Below are positions 1 through 5,643 of a DNA stretch of 7,339 bases, in pieces. The notes beneath the pieces are model-generated. The model was not told the DNA's origin and searched no databases. It saw only the letters and a list, made by a program, of their open reading frames with translations. The translations under genes and the position numbers were made by a program. Each line of letters opens with the position of its first letter. Positions within the stretch are counted from its first letter, which is position 1. The DNA comes from Clostridia bacterium (lineage in GTDB: Bacteria; Bacillota; Clostridia; Oscillospirales; Acutalibacteraceae): contig JAFOFS010000292.1 in the NCBI GenBank assembly GCA_017387165.1, positions 1 to 7,339 on the forward strand, given 5' to 3'.

Positions 1-1266
1 ACCCGAGCGCACCAGCGCGGTTTCGATGCTGTTGGACTGCGCGTTGGCGCGGTACAACACCGCAAAATCACGCAGATGGGCGCCGGCCGCCACCTTATCG
101 AGAATGCGTCCGGCGATCCATTTCGCCTCTTCATCGCCGTTATCGAAGGTGACGATATCCAGCTTTTCACCCTCGGGATTGGCGGTCCACAGGGTCTTGC
201 CCTTACGTCCTTTGTTTTGCGCAATGACGTGGTTGGCGGCGGTCAGAATGCGACCGGTCGAGCGGTAATTCTGCTCCAGACGAATGGTGCGGCAGCCGGC
301 GAATTCGTCCTCGAAATTCAAGATATTTTCGATGGTCGCACCGCGGAACTGGTAAATGCTCTGGTCGTCATCACCCACCACGCAGAGGTTACCGCTGCGC
401 GCAGCCAGCAGGCTGACCAAGCGGTACTGGGCGTGGTTGGTATCCTGATACTCGTCCACCATCAGGTAGTCGTAGCGGTTTTGATACCGCTGCAGCACCT
501 CGGGATGGGTGGTAAACAGCTCCACCGTCTTGCACAACAGGTCGTCAAAGTCCATCGCGTCCGCCTCTTTCAGACGCGCCTGATAAATCGCGTAGCAATC
601 GGAAACCTTACGCAGACGGGGATCGACGCTGACCGTCGCGGCGTACGCCTCGGGGGACAGCAGGCTGTCCTTTGCGCGGCTGATCTCCCCCAGCACCGTC
701 TTGACGGGGAGGGTCTTTTCGTCGATGCCGCGAGCCTTCAGAATTTCCTTCATCAAGCGGCGGCTGTCGTCGGTATCGTAAATGGTGAAATGCGACGAAT
801 AGCCGAGGTTTTCTCCCTCGCGCCGCAAAATACGGGCGCAAAAGGAGTGGAAGGTACCGGCGGTAACGTCGTTTCCCTCCGGCCCAAGGCGGGAGACCAG
901 ACGCGCCTTCAGTTCTCCTGCCGCCTTATTGGTAAAGGTGATGGCCAAAATGCGCCACGCGGGGCAGGGATCCACCGCCAGCAGGGACAACAGCTCCTCG
1001 GAGGGAGTCTGTGTACCGGCGGCGCAGGCAATCAATTCTTCCCGTTGCGCATCGGTCAGTATCGGCATTTCGGGGCTGTGATACGCCTTACCGAACTGCA
1101 CCAGGTTGGCGATGCGGTTGATGAGGACGGTGGTTTTACCCGAGCCGGCGCCGGCAAGAATCAGCAACGGACCCTCCACGCAGAACACCGCTTCGCGCTG
1201 TTGGTCGTTCATACGGGAGAACACCCGCTGCATCAGTTTTTGACGAAAAATGAGATCGGAATTCAA
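1..1266 (-). CDS. pcrA: ATP-dependent DNA helicase UvrD/PcrA, N-terminal 422 codons (3' end beyond window)
   Basis: This is a superfamily 1A 3'-5' DNA helicase of the UvrD/PcrA type, used in nucleotide excision repair, in clearing RecA and stalled polymerases, and in plasmid replication. The motifs are visible in order: Walker A AGAGSGKTT (about residues 38-46, Lys44), motif Ia TFTNKAAGEL (near 109), DExx box DEYQDT (271-276), motif III GDDDQSIYQFRG (298-309) and motif IV LEQNYRST (330-337). The visible part ends in an AQSNSIETALVRSG stretch typical of domain 2. Family members are about 720-770 residues long, so roughly the last 40 percent lies off the left edge. I chose a TTG start because AAGGAG sits 10 bases upstream and the frame has a TAA seven codons upstream of the TTG; the next in-frame ATG, at residue 12, has no comparable site. 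The gene lies 18 bases behind the small membrane-protein gene and is probably co-transcribed with it. The family is certain; pcrA rather than another uvrD paralogue is likely. Confidence 0.95.
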   Translation of the reverse strand, partial: MNSDLIFRQKLMQRVFSRMNDQQREAVFCVEGPLLILAGAGSGKTTVLINRIANLVQFGKAYHSPEMPILTDAQREELIACAAGTQTPSEELLSLLAVDPCPAWRILAITFTNKAAGELKARLVSRLGPEGNDVTAGTFHSFCARILRREGENLGYSSHFTIYDTDDSRRLMKEILKARGIDEKTLPVKTVLGEISRAKDSLLSPEAYAATVSVDPRLRKVSDCYAIYQARLKEADAMDFDDLLCKTVELFTTHPEVLQRYQNRYDYLMVDEYQDTNHAQYRLVSLLAARSGNLCVVGDDDQSIYQFRGATIENILNFEDEFAGCRTIRLEQNYRSTGRILTAANHVIAQNKGRKGKTLWTANPEGEKLDIVTFDNGDEEAKWIAGRILDKVAAGAHLRDFAVLYRANAQSNSIETALVRSG

Positions 1267-1276
1267 AACGGATTGG

Positions 1277-1282
1277 CTCCTT
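1277..1282 (-). promoter_or_regulatory. Ribosome binding site deciding the TTG start of the helicase gene
   Basis: AAGGAG on the minus strand lies 10 bases before the TTG at 1266-1264. It sits in the 18-base gap after the preceding gene's TAA, so the helicase has its own initiation signal. No ATG lies between this site and the TTG. Confidence 0.7.
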
Positions 1283-1284
1283 TT

Positions 1285-1749
1285 TTACATTTGATAGGTG
1301 TGCTCTTCCGTATCGTACGGAAAAACCGGTGATGACGGGAACAACGAATCGGCCGTTGCCGTCACGATCATCAGATTCAGCACCAGACCGATGATGCCGC
1401 ACACCAGCGCGGCGGTGGCTTTTCCGCTCGGCACTTTTTTGGCCTTGGCGATGATGGCACACACCAAACCGCCCAGCGAGCAGGATAACCAAAGATACCA
1501 CAGCGGCCAAAAAACCGCCGCTGACAGGCCGACGATAGACAAAATCATACCGAGAGTCGCCAGCCAGCGCAGCTTGTGCGTTCGCGGCTGCCGATACGGC
1601 TCGGCGCCGTACGGTCCGTACGGCGCATACGGTTGCTCCTGCGGTGCGTTCGCCGCGTACTGCGGCGCAGAGGCGCCGTCCATATAGCGCAGCGGTTGCG
1701 CGGATTCAGTGGGTTGTTGATCGGGAATATACGGCATTTGTTCAGACAT
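1285..1749 (-). CDS. Small DUF4190-like membrane protein with Pro/Tyr/Gln-rich N-terminus
   Basis: A protein of 154 residues with unknown function. The first 55 or so residues are polar and low in complexity, rich in Pro, Tyr, Gln and Ala, with a PYAPYGPYGAEPY run near 40-52. Next comes a basic stretch (RQPRTHKLR, 53-61). Two hydrophobic hairpins follow: about 62-81 and 83-101, then a short KAKKVPSGK loop, then about 111-131. The tail is short and acidic. This layout, a disordered Pro/Tyr-rich head followed by Gly-rich membrane segments with a small loop containing GKA, is that of DUF4190-type proteins common in Firmicutes and Actinobacteria; the assignment is by layout only. There is no signal peptide, so the head should be cytoplasmic. 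The ATG is well supported by AAGGAGGG 7 bases upstream (1757-1764). It is the first gene of a likely two-gene unit with the helicase; a functional link to DNA repair is not evident. Confidence 0.8.
   Translation of the reverse strand: MSEQMPYIPDQQPTESAQPLRYMDGASAPQYAANAPQEQPYAPYGPYGAEPYRQPRTHKLRWLATLGMILSIVGLSAAVFWPLWYLWLSCSLGGLVCAIIAKAKKVPSGKATAALVCGIIGLVLNLMIVTATADSLFPSSPVFPYDTEEHTYQM
1604..1626. repeat. 23-base palindrome inside the small membrane-protein gene
   Basis: Two perfect 11-base arms (GCGCCGTACGG and its complement) flank a single central base. The site falls in codons for the repeated Pro-Tyr-Gly residues of the protein head. The palindrome may simply result from repeated PYG codons, but both arms match without a mismatch. 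Confidence 0.6.
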
Positions 1750-1774
1750 CGGACGACCCTCCTTTTCTGTTTTC

Positions 1775-1803
1775 AGTATACCATAAACTCAAAAGCGCCG
1801 CAA
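1775..1803 (-). promoter_or_regulatory. Sigma-A-like promoter for the small membrane protein and pcrA
   Basis: On the minus strand, TTGCGG (1803-1798) and TATACT (1780-1775) are separated by 17 bases, and TGG directly precedes the -10, giving an extended -10 element. The -10 matches the consensus at 5 of 6 positions; the -35 matches only in TTG, which an extended -10 can compensate. Transcription would start near 1768, just ahead of the ribosome binding site at 1764-1757, leaving a very short leader. Confidence 0.65.
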
Positions 1804-1851
1804 GGGGATTTTCGGTATAATTTCCGTTCTTTCGGAAAAAGTAGAGAATGG

Positions 1852-1882
1852 AAAGGGGCGGTTTATGTGGAATATCAGGTGA
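1852..1882 (+). promoter_or_regulatory. spoVAF ribosome binding site with overlapping out-of-frame ATG mini-ORF
   Basis: AAAGGGG (1852-1858) serves two overlapping start codons: GTG at 1867, which opens the spoVAF frame, and ATG at 1865, which shares the base G1867. The ATG frame is only five codons long (MWNIR) and ends at TGA 1880-1882. Spacings from the ribosome binding site are 8 and 6 bases respectively. Confidence 0.55.
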
Positions 1883-3228
1883 CGCTGGCGCAGACACGGG
1901 AGCTGCTGCAGCCGGACAAAAGCTTTGATCTGGAGGAGCGGAGGTTGGTGATCGGCGGACGGGAGGCAACCGCATGGTTTGTGGATGCCATGACCAAGGA
2001 CGAGGTGGTGGAGCGGTTGTTCTCGCATTTTCTCTCCCTCACGCCGCAGGAGCTGCAAGGGTTGACCGCCGCCGATTTCGCGGTGCGGCATATCCCGTAC
2101 ACCGCCGCCGTGCCGCAGAGCGATCCCGTGCTTGCCGTCGAGCAGGTGCTGGCAGGGCAAACGGCGTTGCTGATCGACGGGTTGGAGGCGTTTCTCATCA
2201 TCGATCTGCGGTTGTATCCCACACGAACGCTGAAAGAGCCGGAGGAGGACCGCGTGCTGCTGGGGGCACACGACGGTTTCGGAGAAGCGATCAAAACCAA
2301 CCTTGCGCTGGTCAGACGACGGCTTCGTTCCAACAAGCTGCGCGTGCATCATCAGGTGATCGGGGACAATTCGCAGACCGACGTGGCGGTCTGCTGGCTG
2401 GAGGGAACTGCCAAGCAGCGAGATATCGACGCCGTGCTGCAGCGATTGGACGGCATCCGTCTGAAAACGCTCACCCTCGGGCACGAATCGCTTTCCGAAG
2501 CGTTGGTCCGGCCGCGGTGGTGGAATCCGTTTCCCCTCTTCCGCTACACCGAACGCCCCGACCGCGCCGCTGCAGCAGTTGCCGAAGGAAAAATTTTGGT
2601 GTTCGTGGACAACTCCCCCATCGTCAGTATGCTTCCGACCGCATTGCCGGATTTTTCGCAGGACACCAACGAATATTATTTCAGCCCGACGGTCGGCACC
2701 TTTCTCCGCTGGATACGCACCGCCGTTTTATTGCTTTCCTTATTCCTCATTCCCATCTGGTATACCGCCGAAATCCATCCTTCGCCCGATCGATGGAAGA
2801 TTTTTTGGGAGTTGATGATCGCGGAGCTGGTGTTGGATGCTGTAAAGCTCGCCACCTTGCATACCCCATCCTCAATGGGCAGCGCCTTCGGCATACTCGG
2901 CACGTTGCTTTTGGGGGAGTTTGCGGTCAAAAACGACCTGTTCGGAGAGGGTGTTTTGCTGTTGATGGCGTTTCAGGCGGTCGCCACCTTTGCGCAGCCC
3001 AGCTTCCCACTCGGCTATACCTTTAAATTCTACCGATTGCTGATGACCATCGGCGGTGCTTTGCTGGGATGGTGGGGCTTTGCGCTGGGATTTCTGATTA
3101 TGATCGTAACCGCCGCCACCACCAAAACCATCGGCGGCGAGGGGTATCTTTCCCCCTTTATCCCGTTTCGATCGCAGGCGGTATGGCGGTTGCTGTTCCG
3201 CCGGCAAGCACATCGGGACAATACCTGA
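1867..3228 (+). CDS. spoVAF: Spore germination protein SpoVAF (GerA family)
   Basis: A protein of 453 residues from the GerA family of spore inner-membrane proteins. In B. subtilis SpoVAF (5AF) works with FigP as an ion channel that amplifies the germinant response. SpoVAF is favoured over a GerAA receptor subunit by several stretches remembered as typical of it: SFDLEERRLVIGGREA (18-33), DRVLLGAHDGFGEAIKTN (128-145), WNPFPLFRYTERPD (219-232), GKILVFVDNSP (241-251), LATLHTP (near 328-334) and the C-terminal YLSPFIPF. A soluble N-terminal half is followed by about five hydrophobic segments, near residues 278-300, 311-330, 336-355, 359-378 and 391-415. It is somewhat short for the family (about 490). 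The start is GTG at 1867, eight bases after AAAGGGG; the ATG at 1865 is out of frame. No spoVA genes or gerAB/gerAC partners are adjacent, so it is a single-gene unit. No clear sigma-F or sigma-G promoter is visible upstream. Confidence 0.9.
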   Translation: MEYQVTLAQTRELLQPDKSFDLEERRLVIGGREATAWFVDAMTKDEVVERLFSHFLSLTPQELQGLTAADFAVRHIPYTAAVPQSDPVLAVEQVLAGQTALLIDGLEAFLIIDLRLYPTRTLKEPEEDRVLLGAHDGFGEAIKTNLALVRRRLRSNKLRVHHQVIGDNSQTDVAVCWLEGTAKQRDIDAVLQRLDGIRLKTLTLGHESLSEALVRPRWWNPFPLFRYTERPDRAAAAVAEGKILVFVDNSPIVSMLPTALPDFSQDTNEYYFSPTVGTFLRWIRTAVLLLSLFLIPIWYTAEIHPSPDRWKIFWELMIAELVLDAVKLATLHTPSSMGSAFGILGTLLLGEFAVKNDLFGEGVLLLMAFQAVATFAQPSFPLGYTFKFYRLLMTIGGALLGWWGFALGFLIMIVTAATTKTIGGEGYLSPFIPFRSQAVWRLLFRRQAHRDNT

Positions 3229-3238
3229 AAAAGAAAAT

Positions 3239-3292
3239 GCGCGCCCAAGTAAAGTTTTTCGCCTTTACTTGGACGCGCGTTTCTTTTTTTTA
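3239..3292. terminator. Bidirectional rho-independent terminator between spoVAF and the suhB-like gene
   Basis: The arms GCGCG-C-CCAAGTAAAG (3239-3254) and CTTTACTTGG-A-CGCGC (3263-3278) pair with one internal C/A mismatch around an 8-base loop, and A-T pairs extend the base of the stem. A T-rich tract (about 3280-3291) follows on the plus strand. On the minus strand the complement of the A-rich stretch at 3227-3237 gives a second T-rich tract. It therefore suits both the rightward spoVAF transcript and the leftward phosphatase transcript, which converge here. Confidence 0.93.
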
Positions 3293-3299
3293 CAAAAAA

Positions 3300-4079
3300 T
3301 TACCCCTCATTGTAATGGCGGTAGATTTCCAGCAATTCCGCATGGGCGGAGGGGGTGGCGGCGCAGACCGAGCTGTCCTTGACCAGCGACAGTTCGGTGT
3401 TTTCCATCGTGGTGATCACGCCGCCTGCTTCGGTCAGAATGACCGAGCCGGCCGCATAGTCCCACGGGCGGAGGATCAGCTCAAAAAAGCCGTCGAGGCG
3501 ACCACATGCCACGTGGCACAGGTCCAGTGCCGCCGAGCCGGTGCGGCGGATATCCTGGCTTTTTTCAAACACCTTTTCCGCCAGCGCAAAGGTATCCCGT
3601 TTGTATTCCAGATCGTACGGCGAGGTGCCGAATGCGACCAGCGCATCCGAAAGCGGCAGACCGCTGACGTGGATCGGCAGACCGTTCAAATAAGCGCCAC
3701 AGCCCTTTTCGGCGTAAAACAGCTCGTCCAAATACGGATTGTACACCACGCCGATGACGGGCGAGCCGTCCTTGACCAGCGCCACCGAAATACAGCTGTA
3801 TCGATAGTCGTGCGCAAAATTGGCGGTGCCGTCGATGGGATCGATGATAAAGGTCCAGCCGTTGGTGACCGCCGGACGAATCGCCTGCTCCTCACCGATA
3901 AACTGCGCCTCCGGCAGCAGCTTGGCTAAGCGGTCGAACAGCTGGGTCTGCACTTCGATGTCGCAAGCGGTACAGAGATCGCGTTTGCTGGTTTTTTGGC
4001 GGATCGCCGCCTTGGAAATATCGGCGTTACGGATGAGTTTTCCGGTTTCCCGTACGATCGCCATAATATCAGTAAGCAT
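3300..4079 (-). CDS. suhB: Inositol monophosphatase family protein (SuhB-like)
   Basis: A complete Mg-dependent sugar-phosphatase-fold protein of 259 residues, the usual family length. Metal and substrate motifs are intact: GEE (62-64), IIDPIDGTANF (78-88, with Asp80 and Asp83), RRTGSAALDL (178-187) and RPWDYAAG (204-211, with Asp207), followed by a Gly-rich LTEAGG turn. Members hydrolyse inositol-1-phosphate or related phosphates such as fructose-1,6-bisphosphate, NADP or PAP; the sequence alone does not fix the substrate. It has no signal peptide and should be cytoplasmic. The ATG at 4079 is supported by AAGGGGG eight bases upstream (4088-4094). It is a single-gene unit with its own strong sigma-A-like promoter and shares a terminator with spoVAF. 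Its place between two sporulation loci does not by itself imply a spore role, and the vegetative promoter argues for housekeeping expression. The symbol suhB denotes the family rather than proven orthology. Confidence 0.93.
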   Translation of the reverse strand: MLTDIMAIVRETGKLIRNADISKAAIRQKTSKRDLCTACDIEVQTQLFDRLAKLLPEAQFIGEEQAIRPAVTNGWTFIIDPIDGTANFAHDYRYSCISVALVKDGSPVIGVVYNPYLDELFYAEKGCGAYLNGLPIHVSGLPLSDALVAFGTSPYDLEYKRDTFALAEKVFEKSQDIRRTGSAALDLCHVACGRLDGFFELILRPWDYAAGSVILTEAGGVITTMENTELSLVKDSSVCAATPSAHAELLEIYRHYNEG

Positions 4080-4108
4080 AAAATTTGCCCCCTTGTCGGA
4101 TTGAGTCC

Positions 4109-4137
4109 ATTATACCATATCCGTTTGCATTTGTAAA
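4109..4137 (-). promoter_or_regulatory. Strong sigma-A-like promoter of the suhB-like gene
   Basis: On the minus strand, TTTACA (4137-4132, 5 of 6 to consensus) and TATAAT (4114-4109, 6 of 6) have the optimal 17-base spacing, and TGG precedes the -10 as an extended element. Transcription would start near 4102, giving a leader of about 23 bases that contains the AAGGGGG site. Confidence 0.88.
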
Positions 4138-4139
4138 GT

Positions 4140-4168
4140 AACAACCTCACAAACGGTGCCATATATTG
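4140..4168 (+). promoter_or_regulatory. Candidate sigma-K promoter of the dpaA-dpaB-asnB cluster
   Basis: AACA (4140-4143) fits the sigma-K -35 pattern mACm. After a 16-base spacer, CATATATTG (4160-4168) matches the -10 pattern CATAnnnTA except for the last base. Transcription would begin near 4175, ahead of the ribosome binding site at 4186-4191. In B. subtilis the dipicolinate synthase operon is under mother-cell sigma-K control, so the site is where expected. The patterns are short and degenerate, so this remains a candidate. Confidence 0.55.
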
Positions 4169-4200
4169 GCAGTAAGACTATACCGAAAGGACGAATGCGT

Positions 4201-5067
4201 ATGGATACCTTTGCCGTGATCGGCGGTGACAGACGAGCCATCGGCTTAACCGAAGCGTTGGCCGGAGACGGATTCCCCGTGATTGCAACCGGCTTTGCCT
4301 ATGCGGAGCTGCCCGCCTGCGTCACCGGCTGTACACAACTTTCCCAAGCGGTGGCGGCCGCCGATCATATCCTGTTGCCGTTGCCCGTATCGCGGGACGG
4401 AGAAACCTTATTTCAACCCTTTGCGCGAGAGGAACGCACGCTGGACTCGCTGTTTTCGCTGGTGCGGAAAGGACAGACGGTATTCGGCGGTCTACTCTCC
4501 CCTGCCGTCACGGAAAAGGCCGCGGCGTACGGAATCGAAATTCTGGATTATTTTGCCGAAGAAGAATTGGCGGTACGCAACGCCGTTCCCACCGCCGAGG
4601 GGGCGCTCCAGATTGCGATGGAGGAGCTGCCGATCACGCTGGCGGACAGCCGCTGTCTGGTGACCGGAGGCGGTCGGATCGCACGGGAATTGTATCCGCG
4701 GCTCAAGGCTCTGCACGCGCACGTGACGGTTGCCGCACGGCGTCCCGAGCAGCGCGCTTACGCGCAAAACGCCGGTTGCTGCACCTGCGATCTCTCCCGT
4801 ATGTGCGACAACGACTACGACGTCGTTTTCAACACCGTCCCGTCCCTGCTGTTTCCCGACACGGTGCTGTCTGCCATCCGTCCGAAAACGTTGCTGATCG
4901 AGTTGGCGTCCGAGCCGGGCGGCATCGACAAGCAAGCCGCCGCGCGGCGCGGCTTCCGTCTGATCGCGGCAGGTGGGCTGCCCGGTCGGGTGGCGCCGCA
5001 ATCCGCCGGGCGCATCATCGGAGACACCGTGCTTTCGATGCTTCGGAAACGGGGGCACAGCGTATGA
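4201..5067 (+). CDS. dpaA: Dipicolinate synthase subunit A (SpoVFA/DpaA)
   Basis: A protein of 288 residues, close to the family's usual 295-300. With DpaB it converts 4-hydroxy-tetrahydrodipicolinate, a lysine-pathway intermediate, into dipicolinic acid in the mother cell; the product is then imported into the forespore for heat resistance. Visible features are the N-terminal VIGGDRRAIGLTEAL segment (6-20), the conserved NAVPTAEGALQIAMEE stretch, a Rossmann nucleotide-binding turn VTGGGRIARE (154-163) followed by VTVAARRPEQ, then NTVPSLLF (211-218), ELASEPGGID (near 234-243) and GGLPGRVAPQSAG (near 259-271). The start is the ATG at 4201, nine bases after AAAGGA (4186-4191). The in-frame ATG at 4195 is only three bases from that site, and a GTG at 4156 has no site. 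Its TGA overlaps the dpaB ATG by four bases, so translation is probably coupled. Confidence 0.95.
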   Translation: MDTFAVIGGDRRAIGLTEALAGDGFPVIATGFAYAELPACVTGCTQLSQAVAAADHILLPLPVSRDGETLFQPFAREERTLDSLFSLVRKGQTVFGGLLSPAVTEKAAAYGIEILDYFAEEELAVRNAVPTAEGALQIAMEELPITLADSRCLVTGGGRIARELYPRLKALHAHVTVAARRPEQRAYAQNAGCCTCDLSRMCDNDYDVVFNTVPSLLFPDTVLSAIRPKTLLIELASEPGGIDKQAAARRGFRLIAAGGLPGRVAPQSAGRIIGDTVLSMLRKRGHSV

Positions 5068-5627
5068 GAATCGGTTGGGCATTGTGCGGCTCGTTCTGCA
5101 CGCTGGCCAAAGCGGCCGAAGCCATGCGGCAAGCCGTCGCGGCAGGACATGAGGTGACTCCCATTTTTTCGTATGCAACCGCGCAGACCGACACCCGTTT
5201 CGGGACAGCCGAAGGGTGGTACCGCACCTTTGAGGAGATCAGCGGAAAGCGCCCGTTGGATTCGCTGACGGCGGTGGAGCCGATTGGGCCGAAAGGCTGG
5301 TTTGATCTGTTGGTGGTGGCGCCCTGCACCGGCGCGACGGTCGGAAAGCTGGCAAACGGCATCAGCGACACGCCCGTCACGCTGGCGGTAAAATCCCATC
5401 TGCGGAGCGGCAAGCCGGTGCTGGCGGCTATCTCCACCAACGACGCGCTCGGCGGCTCGTTTCGCAGTATTGCGACGCTGAAAAACACCAAAAACGTCTA
5501 TCTCGTGCCCATGCGGCAGGACGATCCCATCCAAAAGCCAAATTCGATGGTCGCGGATCTCACGCTGCTTCCGCAAGCGGCGGAGGCCGCCGTCAGCGGC
5601 AAGCAGATCCAGCCGTTGTTCGTTTAG
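5064..5627 (+). CDS. dpaB: Dipicolinate synthase subunit B, flavoprotein (SpoVFB/DpaB)
   Basis: A protein of 187 residues of the HFCD/flavoprotein fold, slightly shorter than the usual 195-200, and the partner of DpaA in dipicolinic acid synthesis. It starts with the Rossmann-like IGWALCGSFCT segment (3-13). Further family marks are LLVVAPCTGATVGKLANGISDTPV (starting near residue 82), AVKSHLRSGKPVLAAISTNDALG, and a C-terminal NVYLVPMRQDDPIQKPNS region ahead of AVSGKQIQPLFV. The ATG at 5064 overlaps the dpaA stop as ATGA, with a G-rich stretch (5051-5055) as a ribosome binding site. One oddity is that PCTGAT (87-92) has Ala at residue 91, where related proteins, as I remember them, carry Asn (PCTGNT, equivalent to the PASANT motif of HFCD flavoproteins). 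All other landmarks look intact, so I call it functional unless shown otherwise. Confidence 0.94.
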   Translation: MRIGWALCGSFCTLAKAAEAMRQAVAAGHEVTPIFSYATAQTDTRFGTAEGWYRTFEEISGKRPLDSLTAVEPIGPKGWFDLLVVAPCTGATVGKLANGISDTPVTLAVKSHLRSGKPVLAAISTNDALGGSFRSIATLKNTKNVYLVPMRQDDPIQKPNSMVADLTLLPQAAEAAVSGKQIQPLFV

Positions 5628-5643
5628 AAAGGAGGCAAAGCGT

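Noticed and set aside
76..1332. A 418-codon open frame on the plus strand opposite the helicase gene
   Set aside because: Its product resembles no family I know, while the minus strand encodes a full set of helicase motifs; it is the antisense shadow of a GC-rich gene.
1576..1866. N-terminal extension of spoVAF upstream of the GTG
   Set aside because: The frame stays open to 1576, but this part overlaps the divergent membrane-protein gene and its promoter and lacks family similarity; the ribosome binding site at 1852-1858 supports the GTG.
1974..3026. A 350-codon plus-strand frame inside spoVAF
   Set aside because: It is Arg/Gly/Ala-rich with no recognisable domain and lies wholly within the well-supported SpoVAF frame.
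4156..4200. Earlier dpaA starts (GTG 4156, ATG 4195)
   Set aside because: GTG 4156 would lie upstream of the predicted transcript start and has no binding site; ATG 4195 is only 3 bases from AAAGGA. ATG 4201 has the proper 9-base spacing and gives the family's N-terminus.
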